In this document: positions 35,601 to 47,400 of the stretch, piece after piece
Layout: the number at the start of each line of letters is the position of its first letter
How positions within the stretch are numbered: the stretch's first letter is position 1
Notes under the pieces: model-generated
What the model was told of the DNA's origin: nothing
Database searches by the model: none
The model's input: only the letters and a program-made list of their open reading frames with translations
Program-made: the position numbers and the translations under genes
Assembly: GCF_003945595.2 (NCBI RefSeq)
Contig: NW_024104356.1
Span: forward strand, 784,781 to 848,780
Reading direction: 5' to 3'
DNA length: 64,000 nucleotides
From: Pipra filicauda
Lineage: Eukaryota; Chordata; Aves; Passeriformes; Pipridae

Positions 35601-38600
35601 GACCCCCTACAGGAGCTGAGAGGCCGAATATTTGGGCAGTGACGTAAAGAAGGGGAAAAAAGGAAAGAGGGAGGGGAAAAAAAACAGAACCCCCTCCAGG
35701 ACCTGATGCATAAACACGACCTGGCACAGCACCGGGGCAGGGCTGATCCTCACAGCCCCCCATCCCAGTACCCTGGCTGAGCCCATGCCAGGGTCAAGGA
35801 CACATTCCTGTACTACTCCTCCCTCCCCCCCTCCCCACTGTTGTGGAGACCGGGGTGTTGTTAATTACCTGTCCCAAAGCACCGAGGAGGTGGCTTTGAA
35901 CGGGGCATCGGGGAGAGAGACCACAGGGGCAGCTCCTGTGTGACCGGTATGTCACCCTCTCCACGGCACCAGGAGGAGGCAGAGTGGCTGGGGTGATGAG
36001 CAGGGACCAGACAGCCACAAGTTCCATAGCAAGAGCCTGCCACAGCTGGGACAGGGACGTCCCCTCCTTGCCGTCCCTGTTCCTGGCACAGCCACGGGGA
36101 GCCCGCAATACACCGCCTGGCCATGCCCCCCAACACTGCCTGTACCCTTGACCATGGCATGGCTGCAGGGTGCCCACTAGTGCAAGTCAAGCCTGCTCAG
36201 AAGCCTGCCTCAGTTTCCCCTCCTGGTTCTGACTTGCTTCACAAGCAGGGGGTATCCCCAGCACCAGCTGAGGGGTAGCACGTCCCCTTCACCACCACCA
36301 CACACTCTGCCTCCCCCCACCACCAAGGGCTCGTCAACACTGCGGGCACTGGGAGCGATTGCTCTGTCCAGGACATGCCTCGCTGCCCGGCCCTGGCCCT
36401 GCTCCAGCCCCTGGTTTAATGATGGACAAACCCGCCCCCCTGGAGTCCCATCACAGGGGGCACTTGAAAAACAAACCAGGCCTGGCATGGGGCCAGCAGG
36501 GATGGATGGCACTGAGCTGGGAGCACATGCATGTGACTCCTCGCCTGTGGGCGAGCACACGTGCACACAGATGGATGTTCTTGCAAGCACATGCATTTCC
36601 CTGCAGCTCATGAGCTCGTGCATGCAACTGTGAGCACCCACGATCATGCACACACAGTCACATGCACATGTTCACATACACGGACACACATGTACTCACA
36701 CACGAGGCCCAGCAGCCTGGCATGGCTCCAATGCATGCTGCTAGTTCCCCAGGAAGAGACACTGGGGGACAAGGCAGCCCCTAGACCCCTTGGCCCTGTG
36801 CTAAGTGATGTGCCTCAGTTTCCCCCCTTGGCACAGACCAGCACTCCTAGGACCAGTGGTTCCTGGTGTGGTGAGCAGGGCAGGCTGGAGCCTCGCCAGG
36901 CTCCAGGGCTGGCACAGACGCCATTTCCCAGAACCAACCGCCAGCAATCGCCAGCCGATTCGGCAGCCAAACACCAGAGCACTCCTTGTTCCCCAGCCAA
37001 ACCATGTGTCATAGGGCCAGCTCCCACTACAGGGAGCAGGATCATCCCCCGTCTTTTCTCAGACTCTCCAAGCAGCATCATGGCAAAAGTGCAGCTGCAA
37101 TCAGAGCAAGGGCATCCCAAGGGATGGGGACACCCACAAGACGTCCCTTGATATGGGACACGCCTGCATGGCACCACTTCCCGGAGCACATTCGGGTTCA
37201 TCCCTCCATCCTGGCCAGGAGAGCAGTGTCACCACCAGATCCTGGCTGTGCCACTACCAGCACATGCCAACACATAGGCTCACCCACACCTGACCACAGC
37301 CACGGAAAGCACTGCACCCCACACCATGTTCCCTGCCTCCAGCCACCTCCAGGCAGGGCTGTGTGACTCAGTTTCCCCACTTTTCAAAGGAAGTTACACC
37401 CCCCTTGCTTTGAGCAGGCAGTTTCGATGCAAGGAGGGAGGGAAGGGGGGCAGGCTGTGTGGGATCACATTGTCCATCCATTTGACCGCCCCTCTCAGAG
37501 AGAGGGAGGGAGGTTTGCTAAGCAAGGAAAAATCCCTGAGCGGAGGCGCCAGGCGCAAGAAGGGCCTTACATGGGCATGGGAACAGCATCGTGCCTCCCC
37601 AGCTGATGTGTGTGTGGCTGTCCCGGCCCCCCCATAGGCGGGCATCCCGCCAGCATTACTGCCACCACAGGGCAGTGGGTCCCACCACTGTCCTCCCAGC
37701 GTCCTCTGGGCAGGGTGGAAACCCCAGGGGTACAGGTCACTGCAAGGGCACAGGCCCTTCCCACCCTGGGACAGCTCTGCCTGCTCACTGCCTTCTCAGG
37801 GATATGGCACTCACTAGCACCTGAAAACCTCCCTGGTGTCCCCACATACACCCCAGTGCTCCCCTCCCCATATCCCCATCACACTTAAGGTACCCCCTGG
37901 CAACCCCAGACTAGTCACCTCCAGTACAACCCTTCACACCCCACCCACACTCCCATCTCTCCCCTCTCCCCACCTCCCCCATATCCAGTCCACTTCAGGT
38001 TTGTAAGTGGGGGCTTTCCCCCAGGCTGGGCCAGGAGGCAGATAACTGGCAGCCAGCCATGCTGGGGGGCAGAACAAGGAGCTGGAGCAGGTCCCAAGGG
38101 GTAAATATGGGGATCAAAGAGAAGACACTGCCAATAGCATGGTGGGGCAGATTCCAGGGCCAGGAGACACCAGAGCTGGGGGACACCAGGACCTTGGCAG
38201 CATATCCAGGTCAGGAAAAGGAAGCATTCTGGGGTGAAGCTGCCAGCACTTTGGGAAGAATCCATCTTCCCTCTCCAAAGTATCCTGGAGGTGCAGGAGT
38301 TAAACATGAGGGACTTCAGGTATACAAGAGGCTGTTTTTGCTCCATGCCAAGCCCCCTCCCCACACGCACCCTCCCCAGAGACCCTATGATAACAAGCCG
38401 GCCTGTGAGTCAGCTGGCCACTTGCCCGGCCGGAGGAGCCCCTCCCTGGGCGCTGGCCCAAAGGAGCTCTGCAGAAGGCCCCTGGCCCTGGCCCCATGCA
38501 CATTCCCCCCCAGCAGCACACCCCTCAGCTAGCTGGCCCCACCGAGGGGGCTCCAGCTTCCAGCGAGCGTGGGAAGGGTGATGGAGGCTAATGAAATACA

Positions 38601-41429
38601 GCCGGCCGCGGAAGTGAGCCATGGGCTGCTCCTGCGCACAGGCTGTCCAGATGCTGGGACCCTGGCATAAACCCCCTCTTGGTGCACAAACCCCTCTCAG
38701 ACATCAGAGAATCCCCACCGGGTGCACACCCAGATACACACGCTTCCCGACACTCCCTCCTGCCTGGAAACCACTGGCAGATGCTCCCTGCCACTGCCTG
38801 CTGTATTGCGGTCATGCCCTCACCACACGTCCCTCTCACCTCTCCCCACAGCACCCCAGCAAAGCCACCTCCTCTGGTGTCAGCCCCTGGCATCTTTGGC
38901 ACATGCTTCCCACGGTGGCACAGGGTCCTGAGATGGCCCAGAGCTGACACAGGGTCCTGGGACTGGCACAGACCTGCCGAGCCTCCCACCCACCTTTGCC
39001 CTGCCTGCTCTGGGCCCAGGATGCCGGGTTGACCCCAGGATACCCCACAGCCCCCACCTCCCCCAACACCCCAGCCAGGGCTCGGTGCCAGGGCTGCTCC
39101 CAGCGCCTGCCCTGCACCGCCACCCATCACCCTGCAAAGCCCAATGTGTGCTTGGCCCCTGGCACAGCCCCCACTTTTCCTCTCCCTCCCTGCCCAGCCG
39201 GGCACAGGCACAGGCACGGGCAGAGGCATGTCCCAGCCTACGCTGTCTGCCCGGGGCATGCCAACCTCTTCCCGCCCAAGATGCCAGCCCCAGAGACAGC
39301 TGGCACACATGCCTCCCCAGGGATTCAGGAACGCGCAGCCTCCCCTGCCCCGGCAGCACCATGGTGGGCACTGTGCCCACCTCCAGCTCCCTGGAGAACC
39401 TGGGTTGCTGTAGGGTCCCCCTCCACCGCCGGCGCAGCAGCTGGACCAACAGACACTACTGGGCATCCTTGGCTCCACTGCCTCCTGCCAGCAAGATCCG
39501 CCCCCGGCTGGGTATCAGGAGAGATTCTCAGCCTGTATGTGTGCTGCTGACAGTGCCTGGCTGCGGCGCATGGCACCCACGTGCAGCAGCACTCACCCTG
39601 GAAAAGGGCACCCCGCTCCAGGCACTGGGGCACGGATCCCCGCAGGCCCTTTCTCAGAAGGGCTGCACCCTAAAACCCAGCCTCATACACAGACACGCAT
39701 GTGCCATCACGGGCCAGGCAGAAGGATGGCACTGCCAGCCTCACCCACCAATGACACCAGTGCCACCATGACCATCCCACAGTCACCAGCCCATCTGGGT
39801 GCCCATCCGATGGGGTCAGCTGGCACAGACCATGGCATTACCTCTCCGAGTCCCCCATACCCCTTCAGCAGGGGAGAGGTGCACCTCAGGGCACTGGCCT
39901 TACCTTAGCTTGGCACTTGGTGTGGCAGGAGAGCTTGCAGCCTGTGGGAGGGAGAGGGGAGAGGTTAGTGGGAACAGGAGAGGAAGCACTGCCACGGGGT
40001 AGCCTGTGGGCACCCCACATACAGGGCAGGAAAAAGGTAGCACTCCATGCTGCAGGACAGAGTGCACCTCGGCATTGCGCACAAGCTGCTGGGACATGAA
40101 CACGCTCACAGGGATACTCACACCTTGCACACCTGTGCACACATTCTGGGCACAGCATGGGTGGCACCAGCATGGCGCAGCACCACGTGCACACAGGATG
40201 CAGCACTCGGGCACACACCCATGGGAACACAAGCCATCCCCCCCGTGCCAACATGCCAACGAGTGTGCATATGTGCAAGCCCCAGAGCCCAGGGGTTAAT
40301 GGCACAGAGGGAGACCATGCACAGACTTCACACATACACCAGCATGTACAAGAGCACCACAGGGGTGCTGCCAGTGCCTGTGCCCCCTCCCTGCTTCCCG
40401 TGCACTGATGTTGCACGCTCACACCCACACCCCGCGGAGAGAACACAGGCACACAGGCAGTGCAGGTGTGTGTTTGCTGCTGCTGGGGACACACGCTTAT
40501 ACAAGGCACCACTGTGGTGCCTGGGCAGCCCTGAAAAGCCACGTGTCCCATCCCCTGGAGACATGAAGGTTCCCATGCAACATGATCCAGGCCATGGCCG
40601 CACCCCAGGCACTGTCCCCTCTTGGGGCTGTTTCCTGCAGCACAGGAAGCTACATTGTTCCCATTTCCTCCGTCCGCCCCTCACACGGGGCTCGACGACA
40701 CCACACACGTGCGAGGGCCCACAGCCCCGCCTGTGAGCCACTGGGTGCCACGGGCCGCCAGCACAGCTGAGGGGGTGAGCACCCACACATGCACACAGAC
40801 CCACATCTGGTGGCAGTTGCACACTCACTGGACATGCATGCAGCTGATATATGGCTACATACATGTGTGACATCTAAGTGGCTCCATGGGCCACCCTTGC
40901 CTCCCAGCCGCCTTCCCGCCTGCAAAGGCACCACACGTACTCTTGCACATACATGCACACATGTGCACACAGGTTGGCACAGGCACATGTTCCACCTTCA
41001 CATCCTCGTGCACGTAGCTGTGCATACAGGCAGCACACACACCCCTGATGTCCTGACCCCCTGGCATGTCACTTTGCACACGTACGTGCCCACGCTCCCG
41101 GCTCACCTCGGCAGGTGCTGCCCTGGCGCGTGATGGCCTGCCGGCAGATCCCGCATGCCTTCACCTTCTTGAAGCTCGTCATCTTGAAGGTGTGTGCTGG
41201 AGGGGCTTCCAGGTCCTCGGGCTGGGGGGACATGGGGCTTCGTCAGTGGGAACAAAGAGGCACCAAGACCCAGGTACTGAGCTCTGCCCTGCCTGTTTCC
41301 CCTGGGCAGGGGTCGATCTCCACCCGGCCGGGATGCGTGGGGCGGGGGGTCAAGGCTCGTGCCCTGGGAGAGGGGGGACACTGCGGTGGCCCCTTTAAAT
41401 AGTCTCTGCCGCCCCCTGGCGGTGCGTGC

Positions 41430-41464
<35 letters not shown>

Positions 41465-44400
41465 TGTGTGTCTGTGTGTCTGTGTGTCTGTGTGTGTGTA
41501 CACGTGTGTTTGTGTGTGTGAGTGTGTACACGTGTGTGTGTGTGTGTGTACGTGTACGTGTACGTGTGTGTGTGTGTACGTGTGTGTGTACGTGTACGTG
41601 TACGTGTGTATGTGTGTGTGTGTACGTGTGTGTGTATGTGTGTGTGTGCGTACAGCCTCTGTGTGTACAGTCTGTGTGTGTGTGTGTACAGTGTGTGTGT
41701 GTGTACAGTCTCTGTGTCTACAGTCTGTCTGTGTGTGTACAGTGTGTGTACAGTGTGTGTGTGCAGTATGTGTATGTGTGTATGTGAGTGTGTGTGCATA
41801 TGTACCTATGTGTGTATGTGCAGTGTGTGTGTGCACTGTGTGTGCACAGGCATGTGTGTGCAGTGTGTGTGTATGCACAGATGTCTATGTGTGTGCACAG
41901 ATGTGTGCACAGACGTGTGTGCACAGATTGTATGCACAGATGTGCACATGCACACATGCACACATCTCTGTGTGTACGTACACATGTGTGTGCACGGGGA
42001 TGTGCACATGTGTGTACGTGCACATACGTGTGTGCATGTGTGCACAGGTGTGTGTGTGCGCATACATGTGTGTAGGTGTGCATATACACGTGTGTGTGCA
42101 TGTGCACAGACGTGTGCACACGTGTCTCCCTGCATGTCGGTACATCTCTGCGTGTCCCTGTGAATACGTGCTGTGCACAAGCATTTCTGTGAGCACAAGT
42201 GTGTATGTCTGCACACATAGATGGTGAAGATGCTTGTATGCACATATTCACGTGCAAACTCGTGTGCACATGAACACATGCGAATTGCACATATATAAAT
42301 ATGTCCATGCACGGATATATTTTCATGGATGTGTTTGAGTATGCAGATATGTGCATAAACATGCATGTGCACACCCAGGTATGTGTGGGTGCTGCCAGAA
42401 GGGGGCCCACACAGGGGGTGTCTCACTGTCATGCTGTGTTTTGGAGTACACGCCAGGCAGCATGTGCTGGAGTGTCTCATGCCAGGGTGTAAAGGGGGTG
42501 CAGAGCCCCCTGAGTGTGAGCAGTTGTGCCCACCCTGCCTGGCAGAGCCCACAGCAAAGGGAAGCCAATGCCATGAGTGTGACTGAGTGCAGAATGGATC
42601 CAACTGTGTGCAGGTGCCAGGGTGTGTGTGCATGCATGTGTGTGTTCACGCAGAGGGGCTGAGGGCAGGAGGGGAGGGGGGTCTGGCACAGCTGCAGGCA
42701 GCCAGTGCCCCTCCCGGCCTCCCACTTGACTGTTTTCAGGGGGAGCACCCCCTGGCAGCACGCCAGCCCTGCCCACCCACCCACTGCTAGATGAAGACGT
42801 GAGCCCCTGTAAATCCGCCTTTTCATGCCAAGACTAATGAGATTAAGCAGAGGCCCAGCGCCCCCCCCTTGCCCAGGCGCCCTGCTCTCCTCCAGCCCAC
42901 TGCACCAGAGCCAAGAGGGGCAGTGCCAAAGCGCTGGGGTGCCAGATGCCTCCTCACAAACCTCTGTGCCTCAGTTTCCCCAGTGCACACATGGACAGGC
43001 AGACAAGCCCTGTATGTGTTACACCCACATGTGTGCACACACCCTGGGGGCTGTGAAGGTGCTGTGTGTGTGACACATGGTGTGTGTGTCATGGCACTGC
43101 ATCCATACACACACCTACGAGCGTGTAAGAGTGTGCAAACGTGTGCAAGAGTGCAGTTCCCCGCCGGACACAGCAGCAGCAGCTGCATGGGCAGATTTCC
43201 ATATTTCCATACGCAGATCCATGTGCCATCGTGTGCACACTTGCACAGGTTTGTTCACGTATGTGCAAGCCCCTCTTCCCTGGGCACTTGCTCCAACAGG
43301 GCCACTCGCTGGTGGTCCCTCAGCAGCCCCCAGAGCTAGTGCCACCCTAAGGGGCACAGAAGGCCGGGTGTACACACACACACATGCGTGTGCCCAGGCG
43401 TGTCGTCACCCACCCAGCAGCTATGGGAAAAGCTCCCCTGGGCCAGGGGCTCCCACGCCGCAGTTGCTGGGTGACAGTGAGGCCTAATGATGCCATGAGC
43501 TCGTTTGCATATGCAAAGCAGCATCATTGCTGCAGGGTGCCCCGGGAAGAGGCCTTGCCCCCCGCTCCCAGGGTTCCGATGGGATGCCCGGGGATGCCAA
43601 TGCGTCTCCTATGCACATAGCCCCCACTCTGCTCTGGTCCCCATGGGCCTGCTTCATTAACAGCAATTATCCTCGCTAGGGAAAGAGCTGACCCTTCGAT
43701 TCCCACCCCTGCAGAGCCCCTTCTGCTTGTCTTGTTGCCAACACAATCGCCATGCCGGAGGGGATGTCGATGCAGCACCCAGCTTTGCACTCCCCACCCC
43801 CCTGCTGCTGGAGAGGCACCCTGCCCACCCAGTGCCAGCCAGGGAACCAGCCCATCCCACAAAACAAACCTGCCCCAGCTCCATACTGGAAGGATCCCTG
43901 TTAGCCTCCTTGGCCCCAAGGCTGGGAACTGTTGGGGGGATGCAGGGGATGGGGCTGCAGGACTTCTCGGGAATGTCACCTGGGTACCCAGCAATGGGTA
44001 CCCACCTCCAGGGGCCAAGCACCTACACTGTGCAGGGGTGGGGATGCAAAGGCATCCCTGGCCACAGGTCCCCCAACACGCAGACCCAAGGAGGCTGGAA
44101 GGGGAGCCAGGTGTCCTGGGCTGGAAGAGGCACCGGTTAGAGATGCCAAATTAATCAGGAGCTGGAAGGTCTGGGTTCATTGCCCAACACTGCAGAGAAG
44201 TGCAGTGACTGGGGGGGACCTGGGACACCCAGTTCCACTGAGGCTGCAAAGCCAGAGTGGGTGGGGGGCATCAGGACACCTGGGGCCAACCCTGTAGGCT
44301 CAGGTCCACCCAGCGCTTTGCACCCCGCTGGGTCGTGGGGCCCAGCTTGCCTCGGTGACTGGAGAGGATGCAGAGTCCCAAAACCCCAGAACTAACTGGA

Positions 44401-47400
44401 TTCTCCCGGTTTTCCCAGTTTCCATCCACTTCAGCGGGGTAGCAGAGCCTCTGCCCCGGGGAATGGCCGGGCCCCGGCCAGTAACGCAGGCTGGGCGTCG
44501 TGGGGGATCAGCCCCCCACCCTCTCCAACCCCGCAACCCTTCCACAGACCCTCCCACAGCCTAGTGTCCCTGTCCCGCATCCCATACCGGTCCCCCCTTC
44601 GTGCACCCCCCAACCCACTGCCCAGCGCCGCCGCTCTCCCAGGCTCGGTCTCGCCCCGCACTCCACAGTCCCCGGGGCTCCTCCCGGCCCCTCTCCCGGT
44701 CCGGTCCCCCCAGCCCCACCCCGATGTCCGGCCGTCCCTGCCGGTCTCCGCTCGGTCCCGGTCCCGGTCCAGTCCTGCCCGTTCCCCCTGCTCCAGTCCA
44801 CTCGTCCCGGTGCAAACGCCCCCGCTCGGTGCCGCTCCCCTCGCATCCAGTCCCATCCACCGCCAGCAACCGGGACCAGCCCCGCTCCGGGACCCCGGCG
44901 CCGAGACCCCGCCGCGCTGCTGTCCTGCTCCCCCCGGCGCCCCTCGGTGCCCCCCGGTGCGGGCCGTACCCAGAGCAGGCAGGAGAGGCACAGCCCGGTC
45001 ATGCTGCCCGCGGCGCGGCCCCGGCCGGCCGAGCCCCCCGGCCCCTCGCTCCGCCCGCCCGCCCCGCCCCGGCCCCACACCGCCCCTCCGGCCGGGGGGA
45101 GAACGGGGGCGGCAAACCACCCCCCGGACCCCCGCAGCGCCCCAACAGAGTTGGCCCGGGGGCGATCAGGACCCCCCCACCAACGCCAGCAGAAAGGCTG
45201 CGGGACTGGGGGGGGGGGGCGGAATGGGGCTGTGCGTGTCCCAGGCCCCCTCTCCCGCACTCACACACATTTGGGATCCATTTCCTCCGCTGACCGAGGG
45301 ACACCCGCCACCCACGTCACCCCCCTCCCTTCTCCGGCCTCCAGCGGGTCCTGCGGCGGGATGTACCCCCCCCATTCTCATCCCCAGCCGTGTCCCCTGG
45401 GTGGTCCCGGGATGGGAGACGGGGAGGGATCGGCGGACATCCATGCGCGGAGCTGGGGGGCCTCAGCGAGGGGAGACAACCTCCAGGCGGGACGGAAAGC
45501 AGCTTGGCAGTCCGCGGCCCTGACAGGGATGGATTTGGCAGGGGGATGCTCCAGCCCCTCCTGGGGGGCTTAGCCGGGTGGCACACGGTCCCCCCTCTCT
45601 CTCCACCAGCACGGACTCTGGCTCCAGCCTGGAAACTTGTGCTCAGCTGGCCGTGACCATGAGGGTGTGAGTCAGGGTGCAGGACGTGCCAGGGGGAAGG
45701 ACACGCCGGGCAGGACAAGCCACCGCTAACACAGGGAACTGGACATGGAGGGGATGTGGGCACTATAATGCCCCCCCTCCCTGTGCCTCAGTTTCCCATC
45801 TGTATGCTACATACAGCCACCGGCTCAGAGAGAAAGGGCAGAGCGGGACAAGGGGGCTGCCCTCCCCAGAGACTGGGATTGCATCTGACCCCCTCAAAGC
45901 ACAGCATCCCCTCCCCTATCCCATGCCCTCCACCTCTACCCCACTTTGCTATGCCTTCCTGCCCACCCCGTACTCGAGGAACCCCTGTGGAGATGTGACA
46001 GCTGGGACAGGGGAGAAGTAGGGGACAGCACCTCCTACCCCTCCATGCCAGCTAGGGGCAGAGGGAGGCTGTGAGGAACGATCCTACTCACAGCACCAAA
46101 CAAGCAGGGAGCACCATCCATGCGCACCCCACCCCATCATTACAGCCCTCATTAATCAGCCTTGTTACTGCCCACAAATAAAAACCCCAGTGGAGAGGAG
46201 TGTCCCCACACACCCCCCATAAATCATCTCCTCCCATTCACTGCCAGAACAATCCCAGGCCCCTCAGAAGGGCAGGGACAAGGGTCATGGGACAGGGACA
46301 GAGTGGCTGCAGGGACACTGCTCGTAAACATCATTTAAGGATCGTTTTCTCAGCAGGGAGATGCAGACAGGGGCACTTAGCACAGGGACCCCTCGTGGGT
46401 ACTACTGGTGCAGGCAGGTACTCCCAGTGCAGGGCCAGCCTTGGCAGGACTTCTCTGTGTCTCCCCTCCTGGGGTCATCCTGTCCCCAAGGCCCCCACAC
46501 CCACTTCCAGCAGAGCTGTCCCCACACTGCCCTTGGGTGCACAGGGCATACACACACATCACACACACCCCTATGTACATGCCAGGGCACACTCAAGTAC
46601 ACCACACACACAGCCCATACCACATGTGGTGGGTGGGCCTCCCTGTGTGTAGGTGCCTGTTGGCACAGGAAGGACTGGGGAACACCCCTCTAACAGCTCA
46701 CACAACGTAAAGCCTCACTGCTACTGCCCCCAGCACACACACGCGTGCTAGAGGACACACACCCCGCAACAGCCCCCCAGATACCTGCTATGCACCCACA
46801 CCCACGTCAGCTACAGTTCACTCTCACCTTAGCCCCATCTGCATGCTTGTGAACACACATGCACAAGCATACATGTGTGTTACAGCCCCCCATGAGTCCC
46901 TGTTCTCACACCCACATCAAGGACACATGGACACAGGGATGGGCATGGGACTGCACAACCACCACCCTACACCTCACCAGTGCCTCCCACCCACCCATAG
47001 CCCTGAGCATCCCCCTGTACTCCCATCAGCTCACGATCCTGCGTTCCTGACACACGCTGGTGTCCCCAAGCAGCCAGAGGCCTCTCTCTCCTCCAGGCTG
47101 GGTGCCTACCCTGGCACATACTGGACTGTCACCAGCCTGCAGTGACTCCCCCAGACACTGCCCTGGCGGTGGCTTTGGCACCAGCTTTTCTGGCACAGTG
47201 CAGCTGGAGTGTCCCATGCCGTTCCGCCAGGCACAGGGCAGCTTCCCAAAGGTTGAGGAACCAAGTGAGGGTGGCGCATTGGGAGTCCTCACACTCCAAC
47301 AGCTTCTCCCCTCCCTGCCTCAGTTTCCACAGCATGGGTGGCAGAACAGGATGAGTCCCCACACCAGGTGCTGCATGGGCACGAGAATCCCCTATGCAGG

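Noticed and set aside
41436..42227. Open frames rich in Val-Cys or His-Thr across the TG array
   Set aside because: They are translations of the dinucleotide repeat.
44431..45573. Long open frames on both strands near 45 kb
   Set aside because: CpG-island composition artefact; only the short [11 protein letters not shown] exon has splice-phase support.
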